A stretch of 28,735 bases of DNA from SCUN01 sp964343975 (GTDB taxonomy: Bacteria > Acidobacteriota > Vicinamibacteria > Vicinamibacterales > SCN-69-37), in NCBI GenBank assembly GCA_964343975.1, contig CAYFLU010000021.1:1-28735 (forward strand). The letters run 5' to 3'. The stretch's first letter is position 1. Each line of letters opens with the position of its first letter. A program made the position numbers and the translations under genes. The notes under the pieces were generated by a model. That model was not told where the DNA came from and searched no databases. It saw only the letters and a list, made by a program, of their open reading frames with translations. This document shows, piece after piece, positions 13,930 to 22,974 of the stretch.

Positions 13930-14896
13930 AGAGCACAGCCGCGCGTTCATCGCGTTCCTGAAGCTCAACCGGAACGTGTCACCGAACACGATCCGCGCCT
14001 ACGACACGGACGTGACGCAGTTCCTCGAGTTTGTCGCGTCGCAGGACGGCGTGAAGCCGAGCCAGGTCGCGCCGAATCGCATGGACGGCAGCACGATTCG
14101 CGATTTTCTCGGCGATCTCCATCGCCGCGGTTTGAGCCGCGCCTCCACGGCGCGCCGTTTGTCGGCGTTGCGCACGTTCGCGAAGTACCTGGTGCGTGAG
14201 GGCGTGCTCGCCGACGATCCCACCCAACTGGTCGGTGCGCCGAAGCGCGAACAGCCACTGCCGGCCCACCTCGGCCACGAAGACATGGATGCGATGTTGC
14301 GCGGACCCGACACGTCCACGATCGCCGGCCGGCGTGATCGCGCCATTCTCGAATTGTTTTACGCCTCGGGGCTGCGTCTCAGCGAATTGACGGGCGCGGA
14401 TCTCGAAGACATCAACCTGTCGAGCCGCATGATTCGTGTGCGCGGCAAAGGCAGCAAGGAACGCCTGCTGCCGTTCAACACCGCGACCGCCGACGCGCTC
14501 CGTGCGATGCTCGCCGATGCGCCGATCGAGGCCCCGGGCGCGCCCCGCACGATCAAAAAGGCGGCGAGCAAACGCCCGGGGGCCGTGACGCCGAAACCGC
14601 GCGCCGCACGGACGCCGCTCTTCCTAAACCTCCGCGGCCGCCGCCTGACGACGCGCAGCGTGGACCGTATTGTCCGCAAGTACGTCCCGCAGACCGCGGC
14701 CGCCACGGGCATCAGTCCGCACGCACTGCGACACACGTTCGCCACGCACCTGCTGCAGGCGGGCGCGGACTTGCGGGCGATTCAGGAGTTGCTGGGGCAC
14801 GCGCAGCTGACGACGACACAGCGCTACACGCATCTGGATCTGGCGCGCCTGACGGAGGTCTACCGTCAGGCGCACCCACGAGCGAAGACGAAGTAG
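13922..14896 (+). CDS. xerC: Site-specific tyrosine recombinase XerC
   Basis: Resolves chromosome dimers at dif, in partnership with XerD. The N-terminal SAM-like core-binding domain (residues 1-90, LNRNVSPNTIRAYDTDVTQFL, STARRLSALRTFAKYL) precedes the catalytic domain with Arg152 (LRLSEL), Lys176 (GKGSKERLLP), His267 and Arg270 (HALRHTFATHLL), His293 (LGHAQL) and nucleophile Tyr302 (QRYTHLD). All six are present, so it should be active. Residues about 202-231 (basic, rich in Ala, Pro and Lys) are an insertion between the beta-hairpin Lys and the H-x-x-R helix that most Xer proteins lack. ATG at 13922 overlaps trmFO by 8 bases; the frame extends to 13895 but only as trmFO overlap. Assigned XerC rather than XerD from its place after trmFO; XerD is possible. 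Confidence 0.92.
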   Translation: MLKEHSRAFIAFLKLNRNVSPNTIRAYDTDVTQFLEFVASQDGVKPSQVAPNRMDGSTIRDFLGDLHRRGLSRASTARRLSALRTFAKYLVREGVLADDPTQLVGAPKREQPLPAHLGHEDMDAMLRGPDTSTIAGRRDRAILELFYASGLRLSELTGADLEDINLSSRMIRVRGKGSKERLLPFNTATADALRAMLADAPIEAPGAPRTIKKAASKRPGAVTPKPRAARTPLFLNLRGRRLTTRSVDRIVRKYVPQTAAATGISPHALRHTFATHLLQAGADLRAIQELLGHAQLTTTQRYTHLDLARLTEVYRQAHPRAKTK

Positions 14897-14913
14897 GCGG
14901 CCGGGCGGCCGCC
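14896..14913. terminator. GC-rich hairpin between convergent xerC and the NtrC-like gene
   Basis: GGCGGCC (14896-14902) pairs with GGCCGCC (14907-14913) around a GGGC loop, beginning at the last base of the xerC stop and ending 17 bases before the convergent stop at 14931. No T-run follows on either strand. By position it is a likely shared 3'-end structure. Confidence 0.55.
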
Positions 14914-14930
14914 CACGTGCACCACGACTG

Positions 14931-16327
<1,397 letters not shown>

Positions 16328-16328
<1 letters not shown>

Positions 16329-17497
16329 CAGTGGTCTCCAGACAATGTCAGCGGCCGGACGGGCGTGACCGGCAGGGTGACGGTAAACGTGGTGCCGTGC
16401 CCGATGGCGGACGTGGCGTGAATCGTGCCGTCATGCGCGTCGACGACCTTGCGCACGATGGCGAGACCGAGCCCCGTGCCCTGGGGTTTGGTCGTGAAGA
16501 ACGGGCTGAACACCCGCTCGAGGTCATCCGCCGAAATGCCCGGGCCATCGTCATGAATCTCGACACGGACACGTGACGGCAGCGCGCGCGTGCCGCCGAG
16601 TGGTTCGACTTCGCCGGAGATGAGCCGCGCGCGCACGCGCAGGTGGCCGGTGCCGTTCATCGCTTCGAACGCATTCGCGATGAGGTTGGCGAACATCTGC
16701 CGCAGCTGGTGTGCGTCGGCCGTGAGTTCCGGCACGTCGGCGTCGACGACGACATTCACCACGATCTGCCCGCGCGGGATCTTGCTTTCGGCCATCGTGA
16801 CCGACTCGTGCAAGAGATCCGGCATCCAGGCGCGTTCCGGTTGCAACTGGATCGGCCGCACGAACTCGAGCACTTCGACGACGATGGCGTTGGCGAGCTT
16901 GGCTTCCTTGATGATGTCGTCGAGCTGCTCGCACACATCCGCGGCATGCGCGTCGGCGCGATCGCGGAACTGGCGGCGGAGCACGCCGGCCATCACTTCG
17001 ATGCTGGCGAGCGGGTTCTTCACTTCGTGCGCGATGGCGGCGGCCATTTCGCCGAGCGTGGCGAGCCGGTCGCGAAGCCGCTCGCGTTCTTCGAGCTGTT
17101 CGACTTGCGTGAGGTCTTTGAAGAAGAGCGTGGCGCCGACCGCGTCGCCTTCGTCGTTGAAGATGCGCGACAGGGAATAGCCGATGGCTTTGCCGGTATG
17201 GCGGAGGCGCATTTCGGCGCGGTTCGGCAGGTCATCGCTGTCGAACACGGCGTCGAGCACGTTGATCACTTCGGGAAAGTCGCCGAGGACGTCGGTGAAG
17301 GGCCGGCCGAGATCGTTCGATCGGGGGTGCATGCCGAGCGAGCGATAGGCGATGTCGTTCATCACCGCGATCCGGCCATCGCGCGTGATGGCGAGCACAC
17401 CGGTTCGCAGGTTGGACACGAGGTGCCGGAAGAACCGGTCATCCAGGAGCGGTTGGGAGACGGGAGTCGTCACTTTGGTCGCCTGCGGCCGGGGCAC
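16328..17497 (-). CDS. NtrB-like soluble histidine kinase
   Basis: Partner kinase of the NtrC-like regulator. The 389-residue protein has no membrane segment, so it senses a cytoplasmic signal, probably through the PAS domain at about 22-130 (LRTGVLAITRDGRIAVMNDIAYRSLG). Dimerisation/phosphoacceptor helices follow, with GEMAAAIAHEVKNPLASIE and His157, then the ATPase domain: N box FANLIANAFEAM, G1 DDGPGI, F box FSPFFTTK, G2 GTGLGLAIV. The start is GTG at 17497. Upstream is a 118-base gap with a 13-base palindrome and repeated ATCAGAT units, pointing to separate control from the ABC-F gene before it. Confidence 0.95.
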
Positions 17498-17563
17498 GGC
17501 CAGTACCTTCGCAAGGGGCGTACCGCGTTCCGAACGGACCCAAAAGCACGATTCTGTGAGTGA

Positions 17564-17613
17564 GCCTGATGGGGGCGATCAGATCGCGGCTCAATCAGAT
17601 TACAAAATCAGGC
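17564..17613 (-). promoter_or_regulatory. Operator-like repeat cluster upstream of the kinase/regulator pair
   Basis: The gap holds a perfect palindrome GCGATC-A-GATCGC (17575-17587), two direct copies of ATCAGAT (17578-17584, 17594-17600), and a flanking inverted pair GCCTGAT (17564-17570)/ATCAGGC (17607-17613). On the leftward strand TTGAAA (17624-17619), 16 bases, TAATCT (17602-17597) could be a promoter starting near 17590, which would put the palindrome right at the transcription start, a repressor-type position. The -10 is weak (3/6). Confidence 0.45.
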
Positions 17614-17615
17614 AA

Positions 17616-19631
17616 TTATTTCAAATCTGTAATATTTTGCAGCTCCTCCCACTGCTCCATCAGATCCCGAACGTCCCACATCAGGGCTTGATGGCGGTCG
17701 ATCACGGTCTTGGAGGCATCGCGGTCGTCGTAGAAGCCGGGCGCGGCCATCTGGGCTTCCGCGTCTTTGATGGCTTGCTCCTTCTCCGCGATGCGCGACT
17801 CGAGGTCGGCGATCCGCTGCGCACGTTGCTGTTCGGCGCGCTGCTTCTTGCGGGCTTCCGCATCGGCCGCGCGCTTGGCCTCGCGGGCGTCGCGGCCGTG
17901 CAGGGCCGGAGCGGCTGCCGCGGGTGCGGGTGTCGGTACGGGAGACGGCTTGGCGGCGGCCGGCGCTTTGGCCTGAGCCGCCGGGGCCTTCGGCGCCGTC
18001 TTGGCCGGCGCGGCGGCCTGCGCGTCGCGCTGCGCCTTGCTCCAGAGATATTCCTCGTACGTGCCGGGGTAGATCTCGATGCCGCCCTGACCGACCGCGA
18101 TGATCTTCGTCGCGAGCCGGTCGACGAAGTAGCGGTCGTGTGACACGAAGATCAGCGTGCCGCCGAAATCCGCGAGCGCGTCGAGCAGCACGTCCTTCGA
18201 ATCGAGGTCGAGGTGGTTCGTCGGCTCGTCGAGGAGGAGCGTGTTGGCCGGTCGCAGCAGCATGCGCGCGACGGCGAGCCGGGTGCGTTCGCCGCCCGAC
18301 AGCACGCCCGCCTTCTTGTAGATGTCGTCGCCTTCGAACAGGAAGCCGCCGAGGATGTTGCGGATCATCGGCACCATGCCGACGGGCGAGTCACTCTCGA
18401 GCGTCTGGTACACGGTCTTCACCGGATCGAGCCGGTTCGCTTCGTCCTGGGCGAAGTACTCCATCACGACTTGATGGCCGAGCACGCGTTCGCCGGTGTC
18501 GGGTGTTTCTTCGCCCGACAGCATGCGCATCAGCGTGGATTTGCCCGCGCCGTTCGGCGCGACGAGCGCGATGCGATCGCCGCGTTCGATGTGCAGCGTG
18601 ATGTCGCGCAGCACCTGCTTGTCGCCGTAACGTTTCGACGCGCCCTTCAGTTCCATCACGACGCGCCCGCTCTTCGGACACTGCGGGAACGTGAAGTGCA
18701 CGCGCTTGCGTTCCGGCGGCACTTCGATCGGCACGATCTTCTCCATCATCTTGATCCGGCTCTGCACCTGCGCGGCCTTGGTGGCCTGGTAGCGGAACCG
18801 GTCGATGAAGGCCTTCATGCGCGCGATCTCGTCGTCCTGGTCGGCCTTGGCCGCCCGGAGCCGTTCGAGATTCGCGTCGCGTTGGACGAGATACTTCGAG
18901 TACGTGCCGACGTAGTCGGTGATCTTGCGAAGCGAGAGGTCGGCGATCTTCGTGACGACCGCGTCGAGGAAGAAGCGGTCGTGCGACACGAGCACGACGG
19001 GATGCGGATAGCTCGACAGGTATTCCTCGAGCCAGTTGCGCGCGTCGAGGTCGAGGTGGTTCGTCGGTTCGTCGAGCAGCAGCAGCGTTGGCCGGCCGAG
19101 GAGCAGCTTGGCGAGCGCGATGCGCATCTGCCAGCCGCCGGAGAACGTCTCGGTCGGCTTGTCGAAGTCGTCACGCGTGAAGCCGAGCCCCATCAGCACT
19201 TGCGCGACCTTGAGGTCGATCGAGTAGCCGTCTTCGTGACGGAACTTCTCGGTCAGGTCGTGGTATTTGATGAGCAGCGCTTCGTGCTCGCCATCGGGGA
19301 GCGATTCATCCGCGAGCGCGTGTTCGATGCGCTGCATTTCGCGCTGCGCGTCGAGCAGAGACGCGAACGCGAGCGACACCTCATCGAACAAAGTGCGGCC
19401 GCGGTGGTTGAGGCCGTCCTGCGGCAGATAGCCGACCGTCGACATGGCCGGCATGTGGATCTGGCCGCTGTCGGGTTCGTCGAGCCCGGCGAGCATGCGG
19501 AGGAGCGTGGTCTTGCCGGCGCCGTTTGGTCCGCACAGGCCGACGCGTTCCCCGTCGGTCACCTGCCAGGTGACGTCATCGAGGAGGACACGTTCGCCGA
19601 ACGATTTCGTGAGGGAGGTGAGCTGGATCAC
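17616..19631 (-). CDS. ABC-F family ATPase (Uup/YbiT/EttA type)
   Basis: Soluble protein with two ABC ATPase domains and no membrane part; ABC-F proteins act on the ribosome, some as translation factors, some in antibiotic resistance. Domain 1: Walker A CGPNGAGKTT at about 33-42, signature FSGGWQMRIALAK, Walker B LLLLDEPTNHLD. The P-site interaction linker is about 245-310 (YSKYLVQRDANLERLRAAK to SRIKMMEKI). Domain 2: Walker A APNGAGKST (Ala for the first Gly), signature LSGGERTRLAVAR, Walker B LLLDEPTNHLD. After residue about 545 comes an Ala/Pro/Lys-rich spacer and a coiled-coil tail (about 585-671) like the Uup C-terminal domain. The GTG start overlaps the response-regulator stop by 4 bases. 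Which ABC-F subgroup it belongs to cannot be told by eye. Confidence 0.93.
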   Translation of the reverse strand: MIQLTSLTKSFGERVLLDDVTWQVTDGERVGLCGPNGAGKTTLLRMLAGLDEPDSGQIHMPAMSTVGYLPQDGLNHRGRTLFDEVSLAFASLLDAQREMQRIEHALADESLPDGEHEALLIKYHDLTEKFRHEDGYSIDLKVAQVLMGLGFTRDDFDKPTETFSGGWQMRIALAKLLLGRPTLLLLDEPTNHLDLDARNWLEEYLSSYPHPVVLVSHDRFFLDAVVTKIADLSLRKITDYVGTYSKYLVQRDANLERLRAAKADQDDEIARMKAFIDRFRYQATKAAQVQSRIKMMEKIVPIEVPPERKRVHFTFPQCPKSGRVVMELKGASKRYGDKQVLRDITLHIERGDRIALVAPNGAGKSTLMRMLSGEETPDTGERVLGHQVVMEYFAQDEANRLDPVKTVYQTLESDSPVGMVPMIRNILGGFLFEGDDIYKKAGVLSGGERTRLAVARMLLRPANTLLLDEPTNHLDLDSKDVLLDALADFGGTLIFVSHDRYFVDRLATKIIAVGQGGIEIYPGTYEEYLWSKAQRDAQAAAPAKTAPKAPAAQAKAPAAAKPSPVPTPAPAAAAPALHGRDAREAKRAADAEARKKQRAEQQRAQRIADLESRIAEKEQAIKDAEAQMAAPGFYDDRDASKTVIDRHQALMWDVRDLMEQWEELQNITDLK

Positions 19632-20233
19632 GCCCCGTCCGCGGTTGGGACAGGTTCACCGAGGGCGCGGGCGGCAGCCGCGAGGATGCGCGGCAGGCGG
19701 AACGGCTTGGTCAGGTAGCCGGAGACGCCGAGGTTGATCGCTTCGATAGCGCTCGCTTCGGTGGAATAGCCCGTGATGATGATCACCCGCAGGTCCGCCG
19801 ACAGTTTGCGGGCTTCGCGAATGACCGTGAGGCCGTCCATGCCCGGCATTTTGAGGTCGGTGATGAGCAGGTCGTATTCGACCGCGCGCATCTTCTCGAT
19901 CGCCGAGGGGCCGTCATCGGCCGAATCGACGTCGTAGTCCGCCATCGTGAGCGTCTTACTGAGGAGGTCGCGCACCGCCTGTTCGTCGTCGACGACGAGG
20001 ATGCGGGGACGTTCGCTGCCGCCGGCGGACCGTTCGTCGGCCAGCGCCATGCCGCCAGACGCCGGGCGGCTCGATTCCAGCCAAGCGTCGATGTCACGCT
20101 TGCGGAAGCGCCACTGGCGGCCGACCCGAACGGCCGGGATTTTTCCGGCCTTGATCAGGCGGTAGACGGTGCGAAGGTTGACCTGGAGGTAGTCAAGGAC
20201 TTCCTCCGTGGTCAGAAAGTTTTCGTCGCTCAT
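19628..20233 (-). CDS. Excisionase-type HTH fused to a receiver domain
   Basis: A 201-residue two-domain protein in unusual order. Residues 1-55 are a MerR/excisionase-like winged helix (HTH_17): LTTEEVLDYLQVNLRTVYRLIKAGKIPAVRVGRQWRFRKRDIDAWL. A Ser/Ala/Gly linker follows, then a receiver domain from about 76: ILVVDDEQ (Asp82, Asp83), phospho-acceptor Asp126 in LLITDLKMPGMDG, Thr154, Lys176 in YLTKPF. Most response regulators have the DNA-binding domain after the receiver. No kinase lies immediately next to it; the NtrB-like kinase is two genes downstream. Coupled to the ABC-F gene by a GTGA overlap and divergent from an ECF sigma gene across a 180-base region with repeats. Confidence 0.93.
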   Translation of the reverse strand: MSDENFLTTEEVLDYLQVNLRTVYRLIKAGKIPAVRVGRQWRFRKRDIDAWLESSRPASGGMALADERSAGGSERPRILVVDDEQAVRDLLSKTLTMADYDVDSADDGPSAIEKMRAVEYDLLITDLKMPGMDGLTVIREARKLSADLRVIIITGYSTEASAIEAINLGVSGYLTKPFRLPRILAAAARALGEPVPTADGA

Positions 20234-20283
20234 GTCGGCCAGGTGGCGGAAGAATCCGCTGTAGGCGTCTGGGGAAGCATAGC

Positions 20284-20289
20284 ACTATA
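20284..20289 (-). promoter_or_regulatory. Possible -10 box for the HTH-receiver gene
   Basis: TATAGT on the leftward strand (20289-20284), a 5/6 match, with a leader of about 45 bases to the ATG at 20233. No good -35 at 16-18 bases; a factor-dependent or alternative-sigma promoter is possible. Confidence 0.3.
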
Positions 20290-20302
20290 AAGGTCAAAGT
20301 CC

Positions 20303-20366
20303 TGCGGTCTTAGCGAGTTGCCACGTCCGTACAGACTGTCTGCCCATGCCTGCCGTCTTAGGGAGT
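20303..20366. repeat. 16-base direct repeats flanking a palindrome, divergent regulatory region
   Basis: TGCGGTCTTAGCGAGT (20303-20318) and TGCCGTCTTAGGGAGT (20351-20366) match at 14 of 16 positions and start 48 bases apart. Between them is the perfect palindrome CAGAC-T-GTCTG (20332-20342). They sit in the only intergenic space between the HTH-receiver gene and the ECF sigma gene, so they are good candidates for binding sites controlling one or both. Confidence 0.7.
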
Positions 20367-20413
20367 GACACCCGGTGGGCCGGGTTTGGGGGCAGCAGGA
20401 CGAGAGAGCCGTT

Positions 20414-21034
20414 GTGAGCACATCGCCGGTCACAGACGAAGATCTGGTCGCCCACGCGCAAGCGGGGGACATGGAGGCATTCAACCAGCTGGTTGCCCGC
20501 TGGGAACGGCCGATCTATGCCCTGGCCTATCGGACGCTCGGGCGTGAGGAAGATGCCCGGGACGTCGCCCAGGAAGCCTTCCTTCGGGCCTATCGGGGCT
20601 TGAAGGGGTTCAAGGGGCAGGCGAAGTTCTCCTCCTGGTTGTATCGGATCACCCTCAATTTGTGCCGGGACTGGATGCGGAAGGCGCGTCGCGCGCCGCT
20701 GATTCAGGTGCCGGAGACCGAGGATGGCATGGACATGGCCGAACAGATGCCGTCGCCAGCCGAATCGGTGGAAGAGCTGGTGAACCGCCGGCAGATGTCG
20801 GCGGCGGTGGCCAAAGCGATGTTGGAGCTGCCGGAAGAGCAGCGCGTGGCGATCCTCATGAAGGAATTCCACGGTCTGACATTCCAGGAAATCGCGGACG
20901 CGCTCGATTGTCCGCTGAGCACGGTGAAGACGCGGTTGTATCAGGGGCTATCGGTGTTGCGTCGGCGTCTGGAGCGCCAGCAGACCGATGAAGCCAGCTT
21001 GAGACGGGCAAGCTGGGAAAGCTCGAGTAGTTAG
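20414..21034 (+). CDS. ECF-family RNA polymerase sigma factor (RpoE-like)
   Basis: A 206-residue group 4 sigma factor. Region 2 covers about 8-85 (DEDLVAHAQAGDMEAFNQLV, REEDARDVAQEAFLRAYRGL, FSSWLYRITLNLCRDWMRK), region 4 about 125-185 (LPEEQRVAILMKEFHGLTFQEIADALDCPLSTVKTRLYQGL). The variable linker is acidic (PETEDGMDMAEQMPSPAES). The GTG at 20414 gives the usual distance to DEDLV; an in-frame GTG at 20375 would add 13 residues. The gene is followed 21 bases later by a zinc-binding anti-sigma gene, the classic arrangement, so this factor is probably released by an envelope or redox signal. Confidence 0.95.
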   Translation: MSTSPVTDEDLVAHAQAGDMEAFNQLVARWERPIYALAYRTLGREEDARDVAQEAFLRAYRGLKGFKGQAKFSSWLYRITLNLCRDWMRKARRAPLIQVPETEDGMDMAEQMPSPAESVEELVNRRQMSAAVAKAMLELPEEQRVAILMKEFHGLTFQEIADALDCPLSTVKTRLYQGLSVLRRRLERQQTDEASLRRASWESSSS

Positions 21035-21055
21035 TTGGAAGCAGGGCAAACCACT

Positions 21056-21736
21056 ATGTGTGACGATCGAGAAAAACTCATCGCGTATCTCTACGACGAG
21101 GTCGATGCCAGCGACCGTCGTCTGATGGATGCGCATTTGGCATCGTGCGACGACTGTCGTGAAGAACTGCGGTCGCTGCGCGGCGTGCGCCAGGATCTTC
21201 TGGCGTGGGACGTGCCCGAGTATCAGTCGGTGTGGAAGCCGTTCGCGCCGCCCGCGCCGGTGGCGTGGTGGCGTCAGGTGCCGGCGTGGGGCTTTGCCGC
21301 CGCGGCGGCCGTGATGTTCGGCTTCGGCTTGGCCGGCGGCCTCGCGGCCCGCGCGTTGATGCCCGCCCCCGCCGTGATGGCGGCGGCCGCGCCGGTGGCG
21401 ACCGCACCCGCGCCCTCGCAGGCAGTGCCCACGGCGACCTCCGATGAAGTGCGCGAACTGCGTGAGCGGCTGGCGTCGCTCGAGAAGGTGGCGCTGACCT
21501 CGAGCGCGCCGTCGCAGAACATGCTGACCCGCGCCGAACTCGACCAGCTCATCAGCGAGAGCGAAGGTCGCATCAACAAGCGCACTTCCGCCAAGCTGGT
21601 ATCGATGGTGCGTGACCTCCAGAACGCGCAGGACCGCGGCATGCAGGCGCTCTCCCAGCAGATCACGGAAGCGCAGGGCTTCAATGCGCGTGCGCTGAGC
21701 TCCGCGATGAACCGTACCGAGAAAGAGAAGGAATAA
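21056..21736 (+). CDS. Membrane anti-sigma factor with zinc-binding (ZAS) domain
   Basis: Holds the preceding sigma factor inactive at the membrane. The cytoplasmic domain (residues 1-45 of 226) has the H-x3-C-x2-C signature HLASCDDC (His27, Cys31, Cys34) after LIAYLYDEVDASDRRLMDAH. One membrane segment at about 77-102 (PAWGFAAAAAVMFGFGLAGGLAARAL) is followed by an Ala/Pro linker and a periplasmic part that looks like a coiled coil (VRELRERLASLEKVAL; DQLISESEGRINKRTSAKLV to the end). The ATG at 21056 is preferred; a TTG at 21035, next to the sigma stop, would add seven residues. A long coiled-coil sensor part is unusual compared with minimal ZAS proteins. Confidence 0.92.
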   Translation: MCDDREKLIAYLYDEVDASDRRLMDAHLASCDDCREELRSLRGVRQDLLAWDVPEYQSVWKPFAPPAPVAWWRQVPAWGFAAAAAVMFGFGLAGGLAARALMPAPAVMAAAAPVATAPAPSQAVPTATSDEVRELRERLASLEKVALTSSAPSQNMLTRAELDQLISESEGRINKRTSAKLVSMVRDLQNAQDRGMQALSQQITEAQGFNARALSSAMNRTEKEKE

Positions 21737-21740
21737 GTCT

Positions 21741-22412
21741 GTGACTGTGGCCAAGACTCTTGCCCTCACTGCGGCGTTTGTCGCATTCACCACGCCGGCC
21801 TTTGCGCAGAAAGCCGCGCCGTCCTCGGATAACGCGGAGTTGCGTGCGCAGGTGCGCACGATGGAGCGTGTGTTCTCGAGCGCGATTCAGAACGGCGTCG
21901 ATACGATCGCCCGGAAGATGAATGCCGTGAGCCCGGGGATCCGCCTGTTCGCGGGACAGCCGCATGCGCATGGTTTCCAGGTTGAGAACTTCGGCTGGTT
22001 CTTCGATGTGGAAGTGCCCGAAGTGCAGGAAGCCATCGTCGACCTGCTGGCCGATCTGCAGCGGCAGCCGCCGCCGTCCGCGCAAACACGCGTCGGCAAC
22101 CGCACCACGGTGGTGGCGCCGCCGGCGGCCGACACGGCCATTCTCGAAGACCCGCAGGGCGAGTACCGCAAGGCGATCCGCAACGCGTTGATCGACGCGA
22201 TGCTCGACTTCGGCCAGATTCCACTGAAGGCGAACGAAGAGCTGACGGTCGGCGCGCGCGGCGCGGATTCCCCGATGCCCGGCATGGAATCGAGCAGCAC
22301 GATCGCGCTGATCCTGCGCATCTCCGGCTCGGATCTCACGGCGTTCCGTCAGGGCAAGATCACGCGCGCCGAGGCCAAGGCGCGGGTGAAGATCCACGAG
22401 TACGAGCGCTAG
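21741..22412 (+). CDS. Secreted protein of unknown function in the ECF operon
   Basis: A 223-residue protein with a Sec signal peptide (MTVAKTLALTAAFVAFTTPAFA, likely cut before Gln23). The mature part starts with a helix (DNAELRAQVRTMERVFSSAIQNGVDTIARKM), then GIRLFAGQPHAHGFQVENFGWFFDVEVPE and a Pro-rich strip (RQPPPSAQTRVGNR). A helical stretch follows (EYRKAIRNALIDAMLDFGQIPLKANEELTVGAR), then ESSSTIALILRISGSDLTAFRQGKITRAEAKARV, a strand followed by a helix. I do not recognise the family. GTG at 21741 is 4 bases after the anti-sigma stop, so it is in the operon and is presumably part of the periplasmic side of the same response. Confidence 0.85.
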   Translation: MTVAKTLALTAAFVAFTTPAFAQKAAPSSDNAELRAQVRTMERVFSSAIQNGVDTIARKMNAVSPGIRLFAGQPHAHGFQVENFGWFFDVEVPEVQEAIVDLLADLQRQPPPSAQTRVGNRTTVVAPPAADTAILEDPQGEYRKAIRNALIDAMLDFGQIPLKANEELTVGARGADSPMPGMESSSTIALILRISGSDLTAFRQGKITRAEAKARVKIHEYER

Positions 22413-22421
22413 GCTGGAACC

Positions 22422-22439
22422 AACCCCCGGCGCCGGGTT
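22422..22439. terminator. GC-rich hairpin after the ECF operon
   Basis: AACCC (22422-22426) pairs with GGGTT (22435-22439); the inside contains the self-complementary CCGGCGCC, and CCCGGCGCCGGG (22426-22437) is a perfect 12-base palindrome. It starts 10 bases after the stop at 22412 and is followed by TAATAT rather than a T-run. It may mark the operon end. Confidence 0.45.
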
Positions 22440-22440
22440 C

Positions 22441-22446
22441 TAATAT
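22441..22446 (+). promoter_or_regulatory. Possible -10 box before the 22453 lipoprotein gene
   Basis: TAATAT lies 7-12 bases before the start codons GTG 22450 / ATG 22453, which would give a nearly leaderless transcript. No clear -35 (TGGAAC at 22415-22420 is 20 bases away). Confidence 0.25.
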
Positions 22447-22452
22447 CGCGTG

Positions 22453-22974
22453 ATGCTGATGCCCCGACGAATTCTGCTGGGCGCGCTCCTCGCGGGCGCG
22501 CTCGTGGCTCTCGCTCCGCTCACTGCATGCAGTTCGGCGCCGGCGCTCGACAAAGCCGTGCAGATCGCCGAGTCCACCTCCGGCTACGTCGATCTCGGCA
22601 TCGTCAACGGCCAGACGAAGCTCGTGCCCTACGCGTCGATCCGCGTGAAGAACGTGAGCGATCAGCCACTCACGGGATTCCAGCTCTCCGCGTCGTTCTG
22701 GCGCACCGGGGAAGACGGCCAGAAGGATGAGCTGCAGTTGCAGGGGCTCGTGGCGAAGGGGCTCGCACCAGGCGCGATCAGCGACCCGATCATCATCCGC
22801 GCGAACTTCGGCTACTCGCTGGCCGGTGCGCGCGCCGACTTCTTCAAACATTCCCTGTTTGTGGATTTCACGATCAAAGTGCTCGGCAAGACCGCCGGGC
22901 GGATCTACAAGATCGGCGAAGTGAAGGTCGACCGCACGATCATCGCGAAAGACGCGTTAGGCCCCACCACGTAG
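22453..22974 (+). CDS. Predicted lipoprotein of unknown function
   Basis: A lipoprotein of about 173 residues: basic N-terminus MPRR, hydrophobic ILLGALLAGALVALAPL, lipobox LTAC with Cys at about 26. The mature part is beta-rich (SGYVDLGIVNGQTKLVPYASIRVKNVSDQPLTGFQLSASFWR, then DPIIIRANFGYSLAGA and FVDFTIKVLGKTAGRIYKIGEVKVDR), the look of an immunoglobulin-like sandwich domain. Starts at 22450 (GTG), 22453 and 22459 (ATG) are equally possible. It may continue the ECF operon through a hairpin at 22422 or have its own promoter. The last 35 bases overlap the convergent membrane-protein gene. Function unknown. Confidence 0.8.
   Translation: MLMPRRILLGALLAGALVALAPLTACSSAPALDKAVQIAESTSGYVDLGIVNGQTKLVPYASIRVKNVSDQPLTGFQLSASFWRTGEDGQKDELQLQGLVAKGLAPGAISDPIIIRANFGYSLAGARADFFKHSLFVDFTIKVLGKTAGRIYKIGEVKVDRTIIAKDALGPTT

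Noticed and set aside
18213..19718. 501-codon rightward open frame opposite the ABC-F gene
   Set aside because: Antisense shadow; the ABC-F protein on the other strand has all Walker and signature motifs.
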